Source of the DNA: Elmis aenea
Lineage: Eukaryota > Arthropoda > Insecta > Coleoptera > Elmidae
Direction of reading: 5' to 3'
Length of the DNA: 64,000 bases
Assembly (NCBI GenBank): GCA_947652605.1
Contig: OX393577.1
Location: forward strand, 28,337,466 to 28,401,465
Position numbers and translations under genes: made by a program. How positions within the stretch are numbered: position 1 is the first letter of the stretch; each line of letters starts with the position of its first letter. Positions 22,292 through 35,035 of this stretch are shown piece by piece. The notes under the pieces were generated by a model that saw only the letters and a list, made by a program, of their open reading frames with translations, was not told the origin of the DNA and searched no databases.

Positions 22292-24392
22292 TAATGCTAT
22301 AGGATGAAGACAAAGCGAACATATCGGCACTTAATTTCGAAGATGAGCTGGCAAACATGTCTTATTTTCCAAATGAAATAAAAACGCGCAAGAAGTGTTA
22401 AACTTTATATCTAAATTTGATTTTGAATGAATATTTCCAAACATTGTTGTAGCCTTAAGAATTTACTAACACTAATATAAAAAAAAGTACCACAATCCAA
22501 GAGCAATTAGGTAAATAATTAATTAAGCACTAATATCAGTAGAAAAGTAGGTATTTAAAACAAAAATTTTTAGAGATACAATCAAGCTATTTGCTGCAAT
22601 AAAAGGCTCGAAAAATTAATTATTCTCAATTTTATTAACTTTTTCAGATTTTTTTAATTCTGTAATTTTTATGATGTTTATGTTCTATTCAATAAATAAA
22701 ACTATTATTTAGTACTTATTTTTCCCATCTATTAAGCTCTATAATCAAGGTTAGTATTAGTCTTATGTTTAATTTAAATTATGTTTTGTTATTGGGTGTG
22801 ACTTATGATTTTATGAACACATATCGTTAAAAATAAATTTGTCACCAGTAGATATATCATAGTTACATACGAAATTTGTTTTGTTCATCGTTGCATATTT
22901 TTAGCTTACAGCTCATTTACAACTTATCGCCAATATGGGTTGGGTTCATTCTGTTGTGATATTAATTGTACTAGTTTCGCAAATGCGATTATAATGCATA
23001 ATAGTTTTATTATCACTCTATCTCCTAATTATACAACTAATTTAATTGAAGCGTTGTTATTTTTATGCAATTGTAGATTATAGTGTCCTTCGATGGCGTT
23101 CAATAATATAAAAGGTTGAAGAACGGTGGGCGGGTAGTAAGTCAAGACGATAGGATCACGGAGTCCTTATAAGAAGCAAGGTTTTGCCAGAGGCCCAACA
23201 TCAAGCTTATGGAAATCAAGGCCTACATAAATACAAATTAAAAATAATACATTATGAGCTGATCTCATTATATACGTCTGCTACCGCTCACCGCTAACTT
23301 GATTTACTATTATTTTAGGTTTAGATAGGTATTATTTTACCTCCAGCGATACATTTGCTGTTTGATTGCTATAATACGAATGCTTGAACTAAATCTGAAC
23401 TTGTTAACATCGACGACCGTGTATTGGCGTTTAAGATATGATGTAATCAATTTCACATACTTTAAATTACATCATGGGCGACTAGAATTTAATTACCTGA
23501 GTTAATTATCAATATAATTTGTTGTTAAACGGTTAGCAGTAATTTATTTTTATCTATTAGTCATCATTCACAGAAGAAATGTGCTTGTGAGTTATTTGTA
23601 TTTTCAAAAGTACGAGGGGAACAAAATATTCGTTTAATTTCCCGTTTCAGCGACTGCCGTCCAGTACTGTCCTATAGCAATAACATCAAGTGTTTCGTAA
23701 ATTTGCCGATTGTTCATTGACCACTTATTACATAAGTTATCTTGAATTTACATCTTAATAAACGTGAATGCGTTTGTGGGGGGTAATAAAATGTTATTTG
23801 TTTCTTTTTTACCACTGCCAAGTCATTAATTACTCTGTTTCAAATCATCAATCACAAGTGAATGCAATTTTATTCTGTAATTTTAATACTAGCTTTTTAT
23901 AAGTTGTATTCGTTTTATGGTTAGATTTTGTAATACTCAATTAAAATAAGTAATACTAATTACGACAAATATTCTGCGCTCTGTTAAATCTTTAAGTTTG
24001 TGATAGGTAGTGTTAATAATAGTTGTAATTTATTCATTTAATGAAGCGAGGTTGATTGCTACTGAAAATGGACAAGGGCATGTTTGAAATGAAATAAATA
24101 TAATCAATGAGAATGTAATGTAATCATTATTTCTTTAAAAAAAAGTCGCCACAGACGGAATATAAACACAATACTACTGTTATAATCAAATATATAATGT
24201 ACCTTATATTAAAATAAAAAATTAAGGGAACAACTTATTACCTATCTTTTTTATTAAACATGCTAAAAACCAATAAATTACAATTATCCATAGTGTCAGA
24301 TTTTAAAATTAGAATTTTTAAATAACATTTTTAGTATTTTAATTAAATAAATGTTCTGTATATCACTGAGTAGATGAACAATTTAATTTCTA
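22292..24392. other. AT-rich stretch, nothing recognised
   Basis: A GC-richer patch at 23115-23225 has no open frame I can place; it could be a worn retroelement stub. The rest shows nothing. Confidence 0.45.
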
Positions 24393-24394
24393 TA

Positions 24395-25317
24395 CCGGGT
24401 GAACATGAAGTGTGGTACACCCTTTTTTTTTCTTAAATTTTGATTTTAGATAAGTGAAATTTTAGACATATGATATGTGCAAAACATCGGGTTTTTTGAG
24501 CACATGCACCCAATTGTTTCACTTCCGGTTTCACCAGAAATTACCCCAACTTTGTTATTTTAAAAGGAACACCATATATATTTTTACATTTTTGGAAAGA
24601 GGGAGCGATTTCGGATGCAAATGCACTATTTTGGTTAATTTTTATAACCTCAAATAATTTTTGAAACAAAATTTAATTTTTTATTAGGTGTACCGTGACC
24701 TGAATAAATTGAATTTTATTATTTTATCATATCAACAATTGTCCAAAAAACGTTTTTGTAAATTTTAAATGACATTTAGGTTGCGGAATCGTTTTTTTGA
24801 CAAAGTCAATTTTTTTCAATGGAACTAAGGTGGTACAAGCGGTTATTTAAATGGGCATCTTCTAACGAACGAATCCATCAATACCAATAACTTGTATTTT
24901 TATTAAGAGTCTGCTTCAAAAAGTTCAAATTATTGTAAACAAGTCATTTAAAATTCACAAAAACGGTTTTTGGACAATTGTTGACAATAAAATTCAATTT
25001 ATGCAGGTTACGGCACACTTAATAAAAAATTAAATTTTGGTTCAAACATTATCTGAGCTTATAAAAATTAATCAAAATAGTGCAGTTGTATCCAAAATCA
25101 CTTCCTCTTTCCAAAAATGTAAAAATATATAGGGTGTTCCATTTAAAATAACAAAGTTGGGGTCATTTCCGGCGAAACCGAAAGTGAAACCATTGTGTGC
25201 ATGTGCTCTAAAAACCCGATTTTTTGCACATATCGTATGTCTAAAATTTCATTTATCTAAAATCAAAACTAAAGAAAAAAAAGGGGTGTACCACACTTCA
25301 TTTAGGCCTACACTCGG
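24395..25317. mobile_element. Foldback element, family D, TA target site
   Basis: The ends CCGGGTGAACATGAAGTGTG and complement of CCGAGTG...AATGAAGTGTGG pair, with TA at 24393-24394 and 25318-25319. The two arms (24395 to about 24800, and about 24925 to 25317) are complementary over some 400 bp with scattered mismatches, leaving a ~125-bp loop. Non-coding; open frames at 24475 and 25157 are chance. The right TA is also the first TA of the family E copy that follows. Confidence 0.87.
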
Positions 25318-25319
25318 TA

Positions 25320-25612
25320 TAAGGATGCGCAAAAGTATAGAAACAAACAAATATCTAGAACACTATTAAAAATATTGCAGTGAAATTGGTATTTGACCAT
25401 TATCGTATATTCCGGGTTCGATAAAAATATTGAAGTTTCAATACAACTTCCGGGTTAACCGGAAACGGACCTAAACTTTGACATTTTAAATTTTATATTT
25501 TTTGATTCCTTTTTAAATTTAAATTTAAAATTGTGTAGGTTATATGGGTCTTAATCTTAAGTCAACCGTTTTCGTTAAATTCACATTTTTATAAAAAATT
25601 TGGGCGATTGTG
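25320..25612 (+). mobile_element. Family E copy E2 (3' truncated)
   Basis: It follows E1 (7986) from the terminus (TAAGGATGCGCAAAAGTAT) through CCGGTTAACCGGAAACG-like and TATATGGGTCTTAA blocks to about GGGCGAT. It then breaks into a mariner transposase remnant. The right half is missing. Confidence 0.8.
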
Positions 25613-25860
25613 GTGGAACATGATTCCCTTCTTTTGCAGTAAAGATGGGCGTTTTCTCTCTAGAGCATCTTTTAAAACGCGAAGTTACTAGCAATACACA
25701 TTAGTGTTGATTGTCTGACTGTTCTCCAACAGTTTATAATGAATGACTCCTTGAATATCACATACACTCAACATTTTTTTTTGAAATGAAGGCCTCCTCT
25801 TGGTTCATAGACTGGTCGGTCTCCACGACTGATTCACCGACGACGACGCCTAACTTTATG
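25613..25860 (-). pseudogene. Mariner transposase, catalytic-core remnant
   Basis: The minus strand holds one continuous frame reading MLSVCDIQGVIHYKLLENSQ, then TINTNVYC, two stop codons, LRVLKDALERKRPSLLQKKG and IMFH. This is the part of mariner transposases around the first catalytic Asp (the WWDxxGxIxYELL block, here VCDIQGVIHYKLL) up to just before the second (FHQDNARPH). The sequence is cut at the second Asp, where E2 begins. Mariner elements cut and paste at TA. Inactive. Confidence 0.8.
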
Positions 25861-28391
25861 GTAAAGGATCAATTTCTATTGCTATTCACCAGTAACAACA
25901 AATAAATGTTTTAATTTTACAGTGCGTAAAAATTCTACACCTTTTTCCCCAAAAATATTTTTGTACCATCAAGTATAACCGAGTTATTAACGATTTAAAC
26001 AAAATCCCCATTTTGATTTGTGTTCATTATCTAGCTTGCCATGTAATCTCTAAATTAATGCATCACTGAATAGGTCTCAAAAAGGGGAACGATTTGTGTA
26101 ATTTAAACTTCTTTTTAGCTGTTACCGATTACCGTTAACGCGATCTCAATACTGGCCATTCTATGCAATACTTTAATAAATCCTGTTTAATATCCTCAGT
26201 TCAAAAATCGGAACGAACTTTCGTTCCAATCAGATATTTTATGTTGAAACTTAACGGTAAGTTAATTTTCTTATAATTTATGATTGTAAATTGTTTTAGT
26301 GCAAAACACGTAGGTATTAGCTTTTTAAAAAGGATTTAAAAAAAAATCTAGTCCTAAACGCAATTATTAATTTTCTGTTGTTTTTAATGTAGGCGTCACC
26401 TGAAATTTTTTAAAAGAACAAGTAATTTTATTATGGTTTATTAAAAATGTTACAAAAACTTAAAAAAATAGCTGCTTGTGTTCAATATACTTTGTAACAT
26501 GCTTTACATACTTTTTAAATTTCTTAATTTGAATCACTCTGTGTATATAAAAACTGTCTTTAACGTACTATGAGCACTCCGTTTATTTAAATTTTTATCA
26601 ATATATGTACAAATCTCTGTTCAGATCTGTATCGCCAAGTTTTCAAATATTTCTCGAATAAAAGATTGGATAGCAATAACCGATTTTAAAAAATTGGCAT
26701 ACAAATTTAATTATGTAGTTTTATTTTGTTTTAGCTGAAGAATTTTGACTCAAAGTTATGTTATAAAAAAAACTTCAACAAAACAACCATAGAAACTGGA
26801 AATTGGTTCTCATTTTCAGGTCCTAAATATTGTTGAGAAAAAACTGGTAGCGTTGTTTCCAGTATAACGAGAACGTAAATATTTTACTTAGATTCTTTTT
26901 CGACTATTAAATCGCAATTAAGCTCCAACTGGAACAAAATTCCAACACTGGTGGCCCGTGTTTATTTAAATATCACTAATTATCAAATAAACACTGGCAA
27001 TCATTTTCGTTTTGTGGCTTTAAAATTGCTTGTTTCAGAATTTAATGTTTGAGTCTGTCACAGGATGCTCTCACGATACGTAGACAGATAATCACAACTA
27101 ATGTTTCCAACTTGTTTAAACTGATCAATCAATCACGATTTTGTTGTAAACGTAACTCTGACGATATAGAAGTGCGTGCTACACGTATCTTGGTTGTCTT
27201 ATGCAATGTTATCAGCGAGTGTTCTACGATCTTGAATTATATTGGGATGCACATTTGCTTAATAAAAGTCTGCGAAGGTCAATGCAACAATGCGGTACCT
27301 TAGCACAACCAAATTTCTGCGATATTCAGTTTAACGTCATTTTTAATTTAAAACGAAAGCATCACAGATGCATTGAAAACAAAAAGTTGTAGCTTGTCAG
27401 AAAATAATCGCGTATTAGGGTCACATGAGTATTTTACGACTAGGTACATAAGAAAAGTGATTAATATTTGTAAAAATTATTAACACAAAAATGTTGTAAC
27501 GGATCTACAAAAATGTGGTACTAAGCAGTAATATTATTGTACTGGTAATAATACCAGTTTTGAATTTTAGTCAAATAAAAATAATTTTTTCTGCAATCGT
27601 CACTAAACTAGCTCAATAAGTAAAAAAGTAAAATGCGCTACGGTTGAATTTAAAAAAAGTGCTTTTGTTCAAAGATACATATTTGACAGGAGAATGAGAA
27701 TCTGACAGATGAAGTAAAACTTTATGTATTTGCTTGATTTTTGCCATTTCTTTGACGATTGCAGAAAAAATTTAATATGCACCTCGGCAGTAAAGTTCGC
27801 CTTTTTATCACGCGGGTGGTTCACGAATAACTAGTTTTCTAAATCATATAATTCCTGGACATCTAGTTTATTTTAATAGTTATTTTAACAACTATTTCTT
27901 AATTAGATTTTATATGTTTTTTTACCCAGATTGTAAAGTTTGTTGAACGTAAACAATTTTAATTTAGTGTTTTTGTTGCTTATAAACTGTAGATCTAAAA
28001 TGATGCTTGATGTAGCAAGGTATCGTATCCCAAAAATCATTTTTAAGTACATTGCATATTATTGAACAGCGAAAAAAATTAAACGAAACTAAAATATATA
28101 ATTTTTTATGCAATAAAAACAATCTTTTTTTTAAATTTCACCATGGTAAACTCAAAATCAGATGGTAAATGTCCTTATTTTTAGTAGGTTATGGATTTGA
28201 CTGTACCAACTGCTTCAATAAGCTTAAAAATTTTTTGCAAAATCTCACTTAGGCACAGACACTGTACTTTTGGTCTACTGACACCTTATAGTTTTTTTTT
28301 AAACAAAATACTTAACAAAAGAAGAAAAGTTATGATGTGATTTTGTCTTAGAAACACACTACAGTTATTTGGAAAAGAAGTGAAATTAGGC
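25861..28391. other. AT-rich stretch, nothing recognised
   Basis: Overlapping small frames at 27049-27392 have neither motifs nor codon bias that I trust. No repeats found by eye. Confidence 0.45.
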
Positions 28392-28395
28392 TTAA

Positions 28396-28787
28396 AACAG
28401 GCCGCCTGAATATCTCAGCTGGTACTAATAACATGAAAAACTGCATGTGACAAAATTTGCTTGTTATCTAGTAATATGATATTGATGGTTTCTTGATAGG
28501 TCGACGTGTAGAGGTCAAGTGAAGATCAACTTGATGTTTTTAAATGAAATTATATGTTTTTTAACATTCCATGTAGTAAAGCGTTTTAGGGCGCATTCAA
28601 CGACCCATCATTTTAGGTCGACTGCGATGGTAAATAATTTACGTTTTGCAGACGATGGAACACTTTCGCATTTTCTTGACACATCTATTTATCAAGAAAC
28701 GGTTAATATCAGATTATGTGTAAGCAAATCTTGTATCACGCTTTTTTTCTATCATTAATAGCAGTTGAGATATTCAGGTGGCCTGTT
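28396..28787. mobile_element. piggyBac-like MITE with TTAA flanks
   Basis: AACAGGCCGCCTGAATATCT at the left pairs with the complement of AACAGGCCACCTGAATATCT at the right, about 30 bp with few mismatches. TTAA lies at both outer edges (28392-28395 and 28788-28791), the target site used by piggyBac. The 392-bp interior has a 79-codon frame that looks like chance. The class rests only on the TTAA. Confidence 0.68.
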
Positions 28788-28791
28788 TTAA

Positions 28792-30121
28792 GCGCCTCGC
28801 CAGGTAGGTATACACTCTGAAGGCAAAAACTTTTCAGCCTGTAAATGTGTAAATACTTTATTTTAAAAGATGAATCTTTGGTCTTTGTTATAAAACATTT
28901 AGAGGGACGACGCAACTTCTTTTTTAATTTATAATTAGAACCTACATTATGTTCAACTGTTTTGAAAAAATTATTTGAAAAGTTTATTGCTCATACAAAG
29001 CTGTCTTGAAATTATCTATCATGAGATATCTTATTTAATTATCTTTTGCTAGAAACTTTTTTTTTATGAAAGAGGAACATTATGTCATATAAAAAAGTTA
29101 CGCAAAAAATATTAAACCACAGAAAGTAGTAAAAACGAGGTTTAATAAAGTGTTAATTATGAAATTACTTTACAGGTAACAAACAAAACCGTAAAATTAG
29201 CAAAAATACAAACAGGTTTTTAAGATATTTGATTTTAAGAGTTTTAATATTTTTAAACTTTTTGCAAGCAACCCATATTTTAAAATTCATCAAATTAAAG
29301 CACTTGGAATTCTTCACCATGTAATGTATAATTTTACATTCACTCCCAAGTAACTTTTTCGTGAAAATATTAAAAATTAAATTAATAAAAGAAGCCCATA
29401 AAAAAGGAAACGACTAGAAGCAATAAAGAGTAGGTAACAAGAACTGTGCTAAAATGTTTGTAAAAATACATAGGAATAAATTAAAATAAATACAAATTAA
29501 AGAAACTACTGGAAGTTCCTTTGTAAAATTACGTAAATTTATGTTCTATTTAATTTATGATTTTGTTTGTCATGCGTATGGTAATTCTATCACAACCCAT
29601 TTTTACTACTTTATGTCGTTTCATCATTTGTCGCGTGATACTTTGGCTGGTCTAACATTTGCAACATTTATTTAAAACTTTCTCGCAAAAATAGTTAAAT
29701 TATAAATCATATTATGATAAAAAATGTTTAACGTTAAAAAATCTGCATTGTCAACTGATAAAGAAAAAAACAAGAAATGACGTTATAACCGAACATTTCA
29801 AAAACAATTGTATACGTGTAATTAATTTTAAGACATATTTAGAAAGGACTTGCAACCCGCTTAATATTTTGTAGTAAACACGAAAGCTGTCTATCATAAA
29901 ATTAAGGAGTTGCAAAGCCCAGGAGTTCGTATTAGATCATTCTGTGTATGTACGTCAGTAATTTTGCAAATAAAATAAAATATAATTAATTTTGTCTTGT
30001 TTGGTACACATTTTTTTAACAGCAAGTACTCGTGTATATTATAGCTACTTTATCAATGTTCATAACAAAATGACATTTTTAATAGATGAATTTAAAATAT
30101 TGTATTTCTCATTTTTGTTGT
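28792..30121. other. AT-rich stretch, nothing recognised
   Basis: No supported feature. Confidence 0.5.
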
Positions 30122-30129
30122 GTTTTATG

Positions 30130-30676
30130 CAGGGGTTTGGAGCAGTCCAATTTTTTAGTTGCTCCGCTCCAGCTCCGCTCCGGCATCAAGATGCCTGCTC
30201 CAGCTCCGCTCCGCGCTCCAAATATTAATAAAATAAGTTTTTTTATTTAAAAATTTGTTTTTTAAAACAAAGCTAAAATTTTATGAGATATGTGGAAATC
30301 GACCAAAAATTATTTGACCCTAAGAAACGAGTGAAGTGAAATAAATGAACAAATTATTGATCTTCAAAAGTTAAAAAAAGAAAAAAAAGTTCTTTAATAT
30401 TTTTCAAAATTCCAATACAAAATAATGAAAATTAATATTCAGAAAACTTATATTATAATAATTTTAATTAAAAAAATCAAATTTAGTTTATTTATAATTT
30501 TATTAAATACTATATCCATGAGAATAATTCAATTAAAAAAAAATGTAGTTTATAACAGTAAAGTGGAGCAGTGGAGCAATCAAAATTATTTGCTCCGGGC
30601 TCCGCTCCCGCTCCGGGCAAAAACCCATTGCTCCACTGCTCCGCGCTCCAGCTCCGCGCTCCGCTCCAAACCCCTG
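30130..30676. mobile_element. hAT MITE with GGAGC/GCTCC arrays, copy 1
   Basis: Terminal inverted repeat CAGGGGTTTGGAGC; GTTTTATG is repeated exactly at 30122-30129 and 30677-30684. Both subterminal regions are packed with GCTCC pentamers in GCTCCGCTCC and GCTCCAGCTCC arrangements, while the centre is AT-rich. No transposase. A second copy is at 39496-40079. Two 'Ser-Ala-Pro' style open frames here are translations of the pentamer array. Confidence 0.93.
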
Positions 30677-30684
30677 GTTTTATG

Positions 30685-31749
30685 AACATATCTATATTTC
30701 ATTTATTTTAGGATTTTTTTGTTACAATGGTAATAAAAATTGTGCTTGCGGAACATTAAACTAAACAATTGGTGCTTTACTATGCTAATTTTTTCCTTAA
30801 TTAATTTTTTTGCACTTTTAGGCGCATCCAATTTAATCTTAAACGCTTGTTAATTACCTGGTTCTGATAACTTGTAATATTTTAATTTGATTGTACCGCA
30901 ATTAAAGTAACACTAATTGCGATTTTTATGGTTACAGTTTGTTTAGCAACAAAAATGGATTTTATAGTCTAGCAGTTCTTATAAAAAGAAATGGAATTAA
31001 CATAACTGCCTCGGACACAACAAAAAAACTGTATCATATTCAAGATTTAAAAAACTTATCTCGCTGGTTATAAATAATTCTAAAATACACCGTACAGAAA
31101 ACGCGTCATAAATATAAAAGCGAATAAATTTTCAACAAAAAGTTTTCTTTTAACTGTTGACGTATTCAGAAAAACTTTTGTTTTCTTAATGGTCAAGCTA
31201 ACTAGAATATATATACCGTTGTAACAGAAACACAGTATATATACATTTACAATGTTATATAAATTTTAAATTGTCGTATTACTATGGCAAAATCACCTTC
31301 GTAATGTTTACAGAACTCAAAAAATAACGGTTTTTTAATCGAAATTGTGTAATAAATAAATCAGTTGTCTATTATAAATAATACCAAGTAAAATAACAAA
31401 TGTACGAACGTGGTTGCTGTGCAATATTAAATCAGTTTTAATAAAATAAGCGGGAAAACCTTTTGCACAAAATGTTGTTGGCGAAAATGCTGTTTTTTGT
31501 TTATTTAGTGGATCATATTGATTGAAAAAGTTTTGTTGATGATATTTGAATTATTTATGTGGACGTTAATAGAATATTGCAACGATTAAAATGCTCCGCT
31601 AATCTTAAACTTTTTTAAATCGATTATCGTTTTTGCTCGATATATAAAAGCTTCCTTTTTTTGAATACCGGTGATTAGTAAATGTTCGATATTCATAGGT
31701 TTATGTATTACTATAAAGTAAATAATCGCATTCATTATAACATCGGCAG
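30685..31749. other. AT-rich stretch, nothing recognised
   Basis: No supported feature upstream of the exon-like block. Confidence 0.45.
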
Positions 31750-31874
31750 CGTTTCGCATAAGGTAGAAGCGAAGGGAAGACGTCCTACTGTGCCTCCTCC
31801 AAAGCGCTCCGGGAGTCCGGTCAACGCAGCCGTACCACCTCTATCACCAGCAATTCCCTACATTCCGCTTAAAA
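31750..31874 (+). CDS. Possible host exon (proline-rich), unidentified
   Basis: A 125-bp GC-richer block lies inside an open frame (31682-31924) that is otherwise AT-rich. It reads VSHKVEAKGRRPTVPPP, then KRSGSPVNAAVPPLSPAIPY and IPLK. It is preceded by CATCGGCAG (a possible acceptor, but with a weak pyrimidine tract) and followed by AAAA|GTATAT (a possible donor). The low-complexity Pro/Ser/Arg composition could suit a disordered region of a signalling or scaffold protein, but I do not recognise the family. It is the only block in the window where base composition, frame and splice-like edges coincide. It could equally be an orphan retroelement scrap. Confidence 0.28.
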
Positions 31875-32500
31875 GTATATGGTCCAATTATAAACGTAGA
31901 TTAATATCAGTCATTTGTAAATAGATGACTAATTGTAGTAATAAAGGATATTGTAGCTTAAGTATTACTGCTACACGTATTGTGCTTTCGCAGACAACGT
32001 AGGTGTGTATAGTTACTTATTACGGCACTTTTGTTAGACCATGTAATTATCTTAATGCAAATACAGCTTTCGCTTGTAATAACTTGTGTAAATAATGAAA
32101 TGGAAAAAAATCAGACGTGTTCGATACTTCCATGTAACAGTTATAATATGATCTGTATTGCGTTTATTGCAAATGGCATTAATTTAATTGAAACAGACTT
32201 AAACTATAATAAAAATCACCGTATTTCTTTGATTCTAAATGTCTTCGAAAACAGGTTGCGTCTTAGAAGCGATGACGCCTTAGAGTGTTAGAGTATAAAT
32301 TTTTTCGCGCTTTCCACACGAGGCCACACTTTTTTCGATAGTTCAGAGGACAATGATAAAGACGGCTCAGAAGAATCATAGAGTGTGAAGTAGACTCTGA
32401 TATTAATTTAGATGCAGATGTTGACGACTCAGAATAATCAAACTGATATAAATAAAAAAGAAGTGATAAATAACATACTTACTGATAAATCGGTGCTATT
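31875..32500. other. Unassigned stretch
   Basis: An 86-codon frame at 32031-32291 has no motif. Nothing else recognised. Confidence 0.4.
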
Positions 32501-33233
32501 TAGCTGCCTTTACACAGACGCTTTCCTGTGCGCTTTTACGTGTGGATAAAACCGTACGAGTATTTATAAGCGATTAAAGTTTGTTACAAAAATGTTTGCA
32601 CACTCTTTCGCGCAGGAAAGCGTGCCAACTGAGAAATTCACGCGAAAGAACGTACGTGTAGAGCTGAATCATGCACGCTTTCCTTAGCGATACTGAACTT
32701 CGTGGAGCGCCTGCAAGTTGCACACTTTGAGTTACATTGTATATATTTCTTCGTCCCACATCCGCTTCGTTGGCTTTCACGGGATTTTTTAAATCTTTTT
32801 TCTAAGAACCCCCTTAGACTCTAAATTCTTTTGACGTAGAAATCCTAATTTGCGTCGGAAAAACCTTGTGCCTTGCAAAATTTTGATTTTCCTGTAAGCT
32901 TCATCCCGCAAATTTCTATTTTTGTATTCGTCGCTTTTCACTTTCCATAAACATGGATTAGATTAATATAAATAAATAAAATCTGTGATTAATCCTTTCG
33001 ACAACAAGCGGATGTCCATGATAACTGGTACACTACATGTTTTGAACGACTAGCGTGTGGTAAAGCGCGCGTTGTGAAATGTTGTGCACAGACATACTCG
33101 CAGAGGATTGCGGGTACACGATTTCCGACACGCTTTTATTTGCCTTTGCAGTTTTAGACACACAATCTTTCTCGCGCGAAAGCATACACGCCACTCAATC
33201 GCGCAGGAAAGCGTCTGTGTTTAAAGGCGGCTA
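32501..33233. mobile_element. DNA transposon-like element with TAGCYGCCTTTA ends
   Basis: The left end TAGCTGCCTTTACACAGACG and right end (complement TAGCCGCCTTTAAACACAGA) pair for about 30 bp, including GACGCTTTCCTG. The word GCAGGAAAGCGT or close variants recurs inside in both orientations (near 32521, 32611, 32678 and 33203), as do CGCGCGAAAG words. These look like protein-binding repeats of a non-autonomous element. Target duplication not clear and class unknown. The 68-codon minus-strand frame at 32574 is chance. Confidence 0.72.
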
Positions 33234-33548
33234 TTGTTGAAAGCAAAGTAAATTTTACTGTAATACAAATATTTTAGCTTTTTTCCTGTAATTAGTACTA
33301 AAATTAAAGCGCGTCTTACAATGCATGTCTTAGAATCGAACAATTACGGTAATTATTACGAGTGGCAAAACAAAAAAAGTCAGTCTTACTAACCTAACCA
33401 TGTTGCAAATTAAAAACAAGCTTGATGGATTACATATAAAAACTATCGTTGTTTAACTAAAATATGTTACAAAAAATGAAAATATCGATCTAAATGACTT
33501 TCAGCAAAGAATTTTTAATTCAACAAATGCATCCGATCTTGCTAGATA
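33234..33548. other. Unassigned stretch
   Basis: Nothing recognised. Confidence 0.45.
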
Positions 33549-33550
33549 TA

Positions 33551-35033
33551 CAGGGTGTCCCAGATTACATTTCCAGCATGGGGATCTCGCTTATTATAAG
33601 AGATACAGGTTTGTTTAAATTAGATTAATTATTCCTTAGTATGAGAGAAGCCACAATCAATTTTTAAAAGTACAAAATTCGTCGTGCTTCAGATGTTATA
33701 GTTAAAAATATGAAAATGTCGAATTTTTTTTTTCTCATAACTTTTTTGTCTTAATCATTACAACAATTTTATTTGTACTTTCTTGAGGTACTTTTTAATG
33801 GAGAATGTAACTGTCATTTTAGATTTTTTTTAACACCTACCATTTTTGAGATATTACCCCTAATTTCATTTTTTCTTATGGGCCGCGAAGTTGGCTATGG
33901 AATATTTAAATGTGCTTTTTTTTCTCGTTTAAATAAGATATTACTTGCTATACCTATTTTTATAAACAAGTCACAAAATGAAAAAAAAAACGTATTTTAC
34001 CCATCACTTATCAAACTATCTATGAAAATAAAAACAAAAAACAACTAATTAAATGCCAAATGACAGTTACTATTTGCGGTATCATTTATTAGAATTTTTT
34101 TATTATTGTTGTGTAATTCGATAGTCTTTGTAGTAATCGTTGTAATGATGGCTACATTTAAAAATAGCAAAAAATTTGACATGTTGAGATGCTACATTCT
34201 TTACCATAAAAACGTGTGGAAGCTGAGTGAATATACTTAGAGCTATATCTTGAGAAAAGACAACCAAGAGTGTGTAGTTACAGAAATTTGGAAATACATT
34301 TAAAAAAGATGGTTTCTTCCTAGAAACCAACCAAAAATCCAAAACAAATCCATAAAGAATTAGAATTATCTATTTTACAGTTTCTATTGTAAAGAATGTA
34401 GCATTTCAACTTTTTTTTTTTAATTAGTTGTACATAATTATATGATAACAAATTTGCTACAAAGACTATCGAATTACACAACAATACTATAAAATTCTAA
34501 TAAATGATACCGCAGTAACTTTAATTTGACATTTAATTAGTTGTTTTTTGTTTTTATTTTCATAGATAGCTTGATAAGTGATGGGTAAATTACGTTTTTT
34601 TTTCATTTTGTGACTTGTTTATTAAAATAAGTATAGCAAGTAAAATCTTATTTAAACGAGAAAAAAAAGCACATTTAAATATTTCATAGCCAACTTCGCG
34701 GCCCTCAAGAAAAAATGAAATTAGGGCTAATATCTGGAAAATGGTAGGAATAAAAAAAAATCTAAAATGACAGTTACATTCTCCATGAAAAAGTACCTTA
34801 AGAAAGTACAAATAAAATTATTCTATTGATTAAGACTTTAGTTATGAAAGAAAAAAGAAATTCGACATTTTCATATTTTTTGCTATAAGATCTGAAGCAC
34901 GAAGAATTTTGTACTTTTAAAACTTGATTGTGGCTCCTCTCATACTAAGGAATAATTCATCTAATTTAGACAAACCTGTATCTCTTATAATAAGCGAGAT
35001 CCCCATGCTGGAAATGTAATCTGGGACACCCTG
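33551..35033. mobile_element. Foldback family A, complete copy A3
   Basis: CAGGGTGTCCCAGATTACAT at the left and its exact complement at the right; TA at 33549-33550 and 35034-35035. Arms of about 650 bp (33551-34210 and 34385-35033) pair nearly throughout, leaving a loop of roughly 170 bp. Because the arms mirror one another, both encode the same peptide: 33773-34048 on plus and 34590-34811 on minus, each with a MYFL-VLF and GREVGYxIFKCAFF stretch. There is no transposase signature, so I treat these frames as by-products. Confidence 0.93.
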
Positions 35034-35035
35034 TA

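Noticed and set aside
29992..30685. Frames ending in Ser-Ala-Pro-rich peptides
   Set aside because: Products of GCTCC arrays in a hAT MITE.
33773..34811. 91- and 73-codon frames with similar sequence
   Set aside because: Explained by complementary arms; A1 and A4 carry broken versions and there is no transposase motif.
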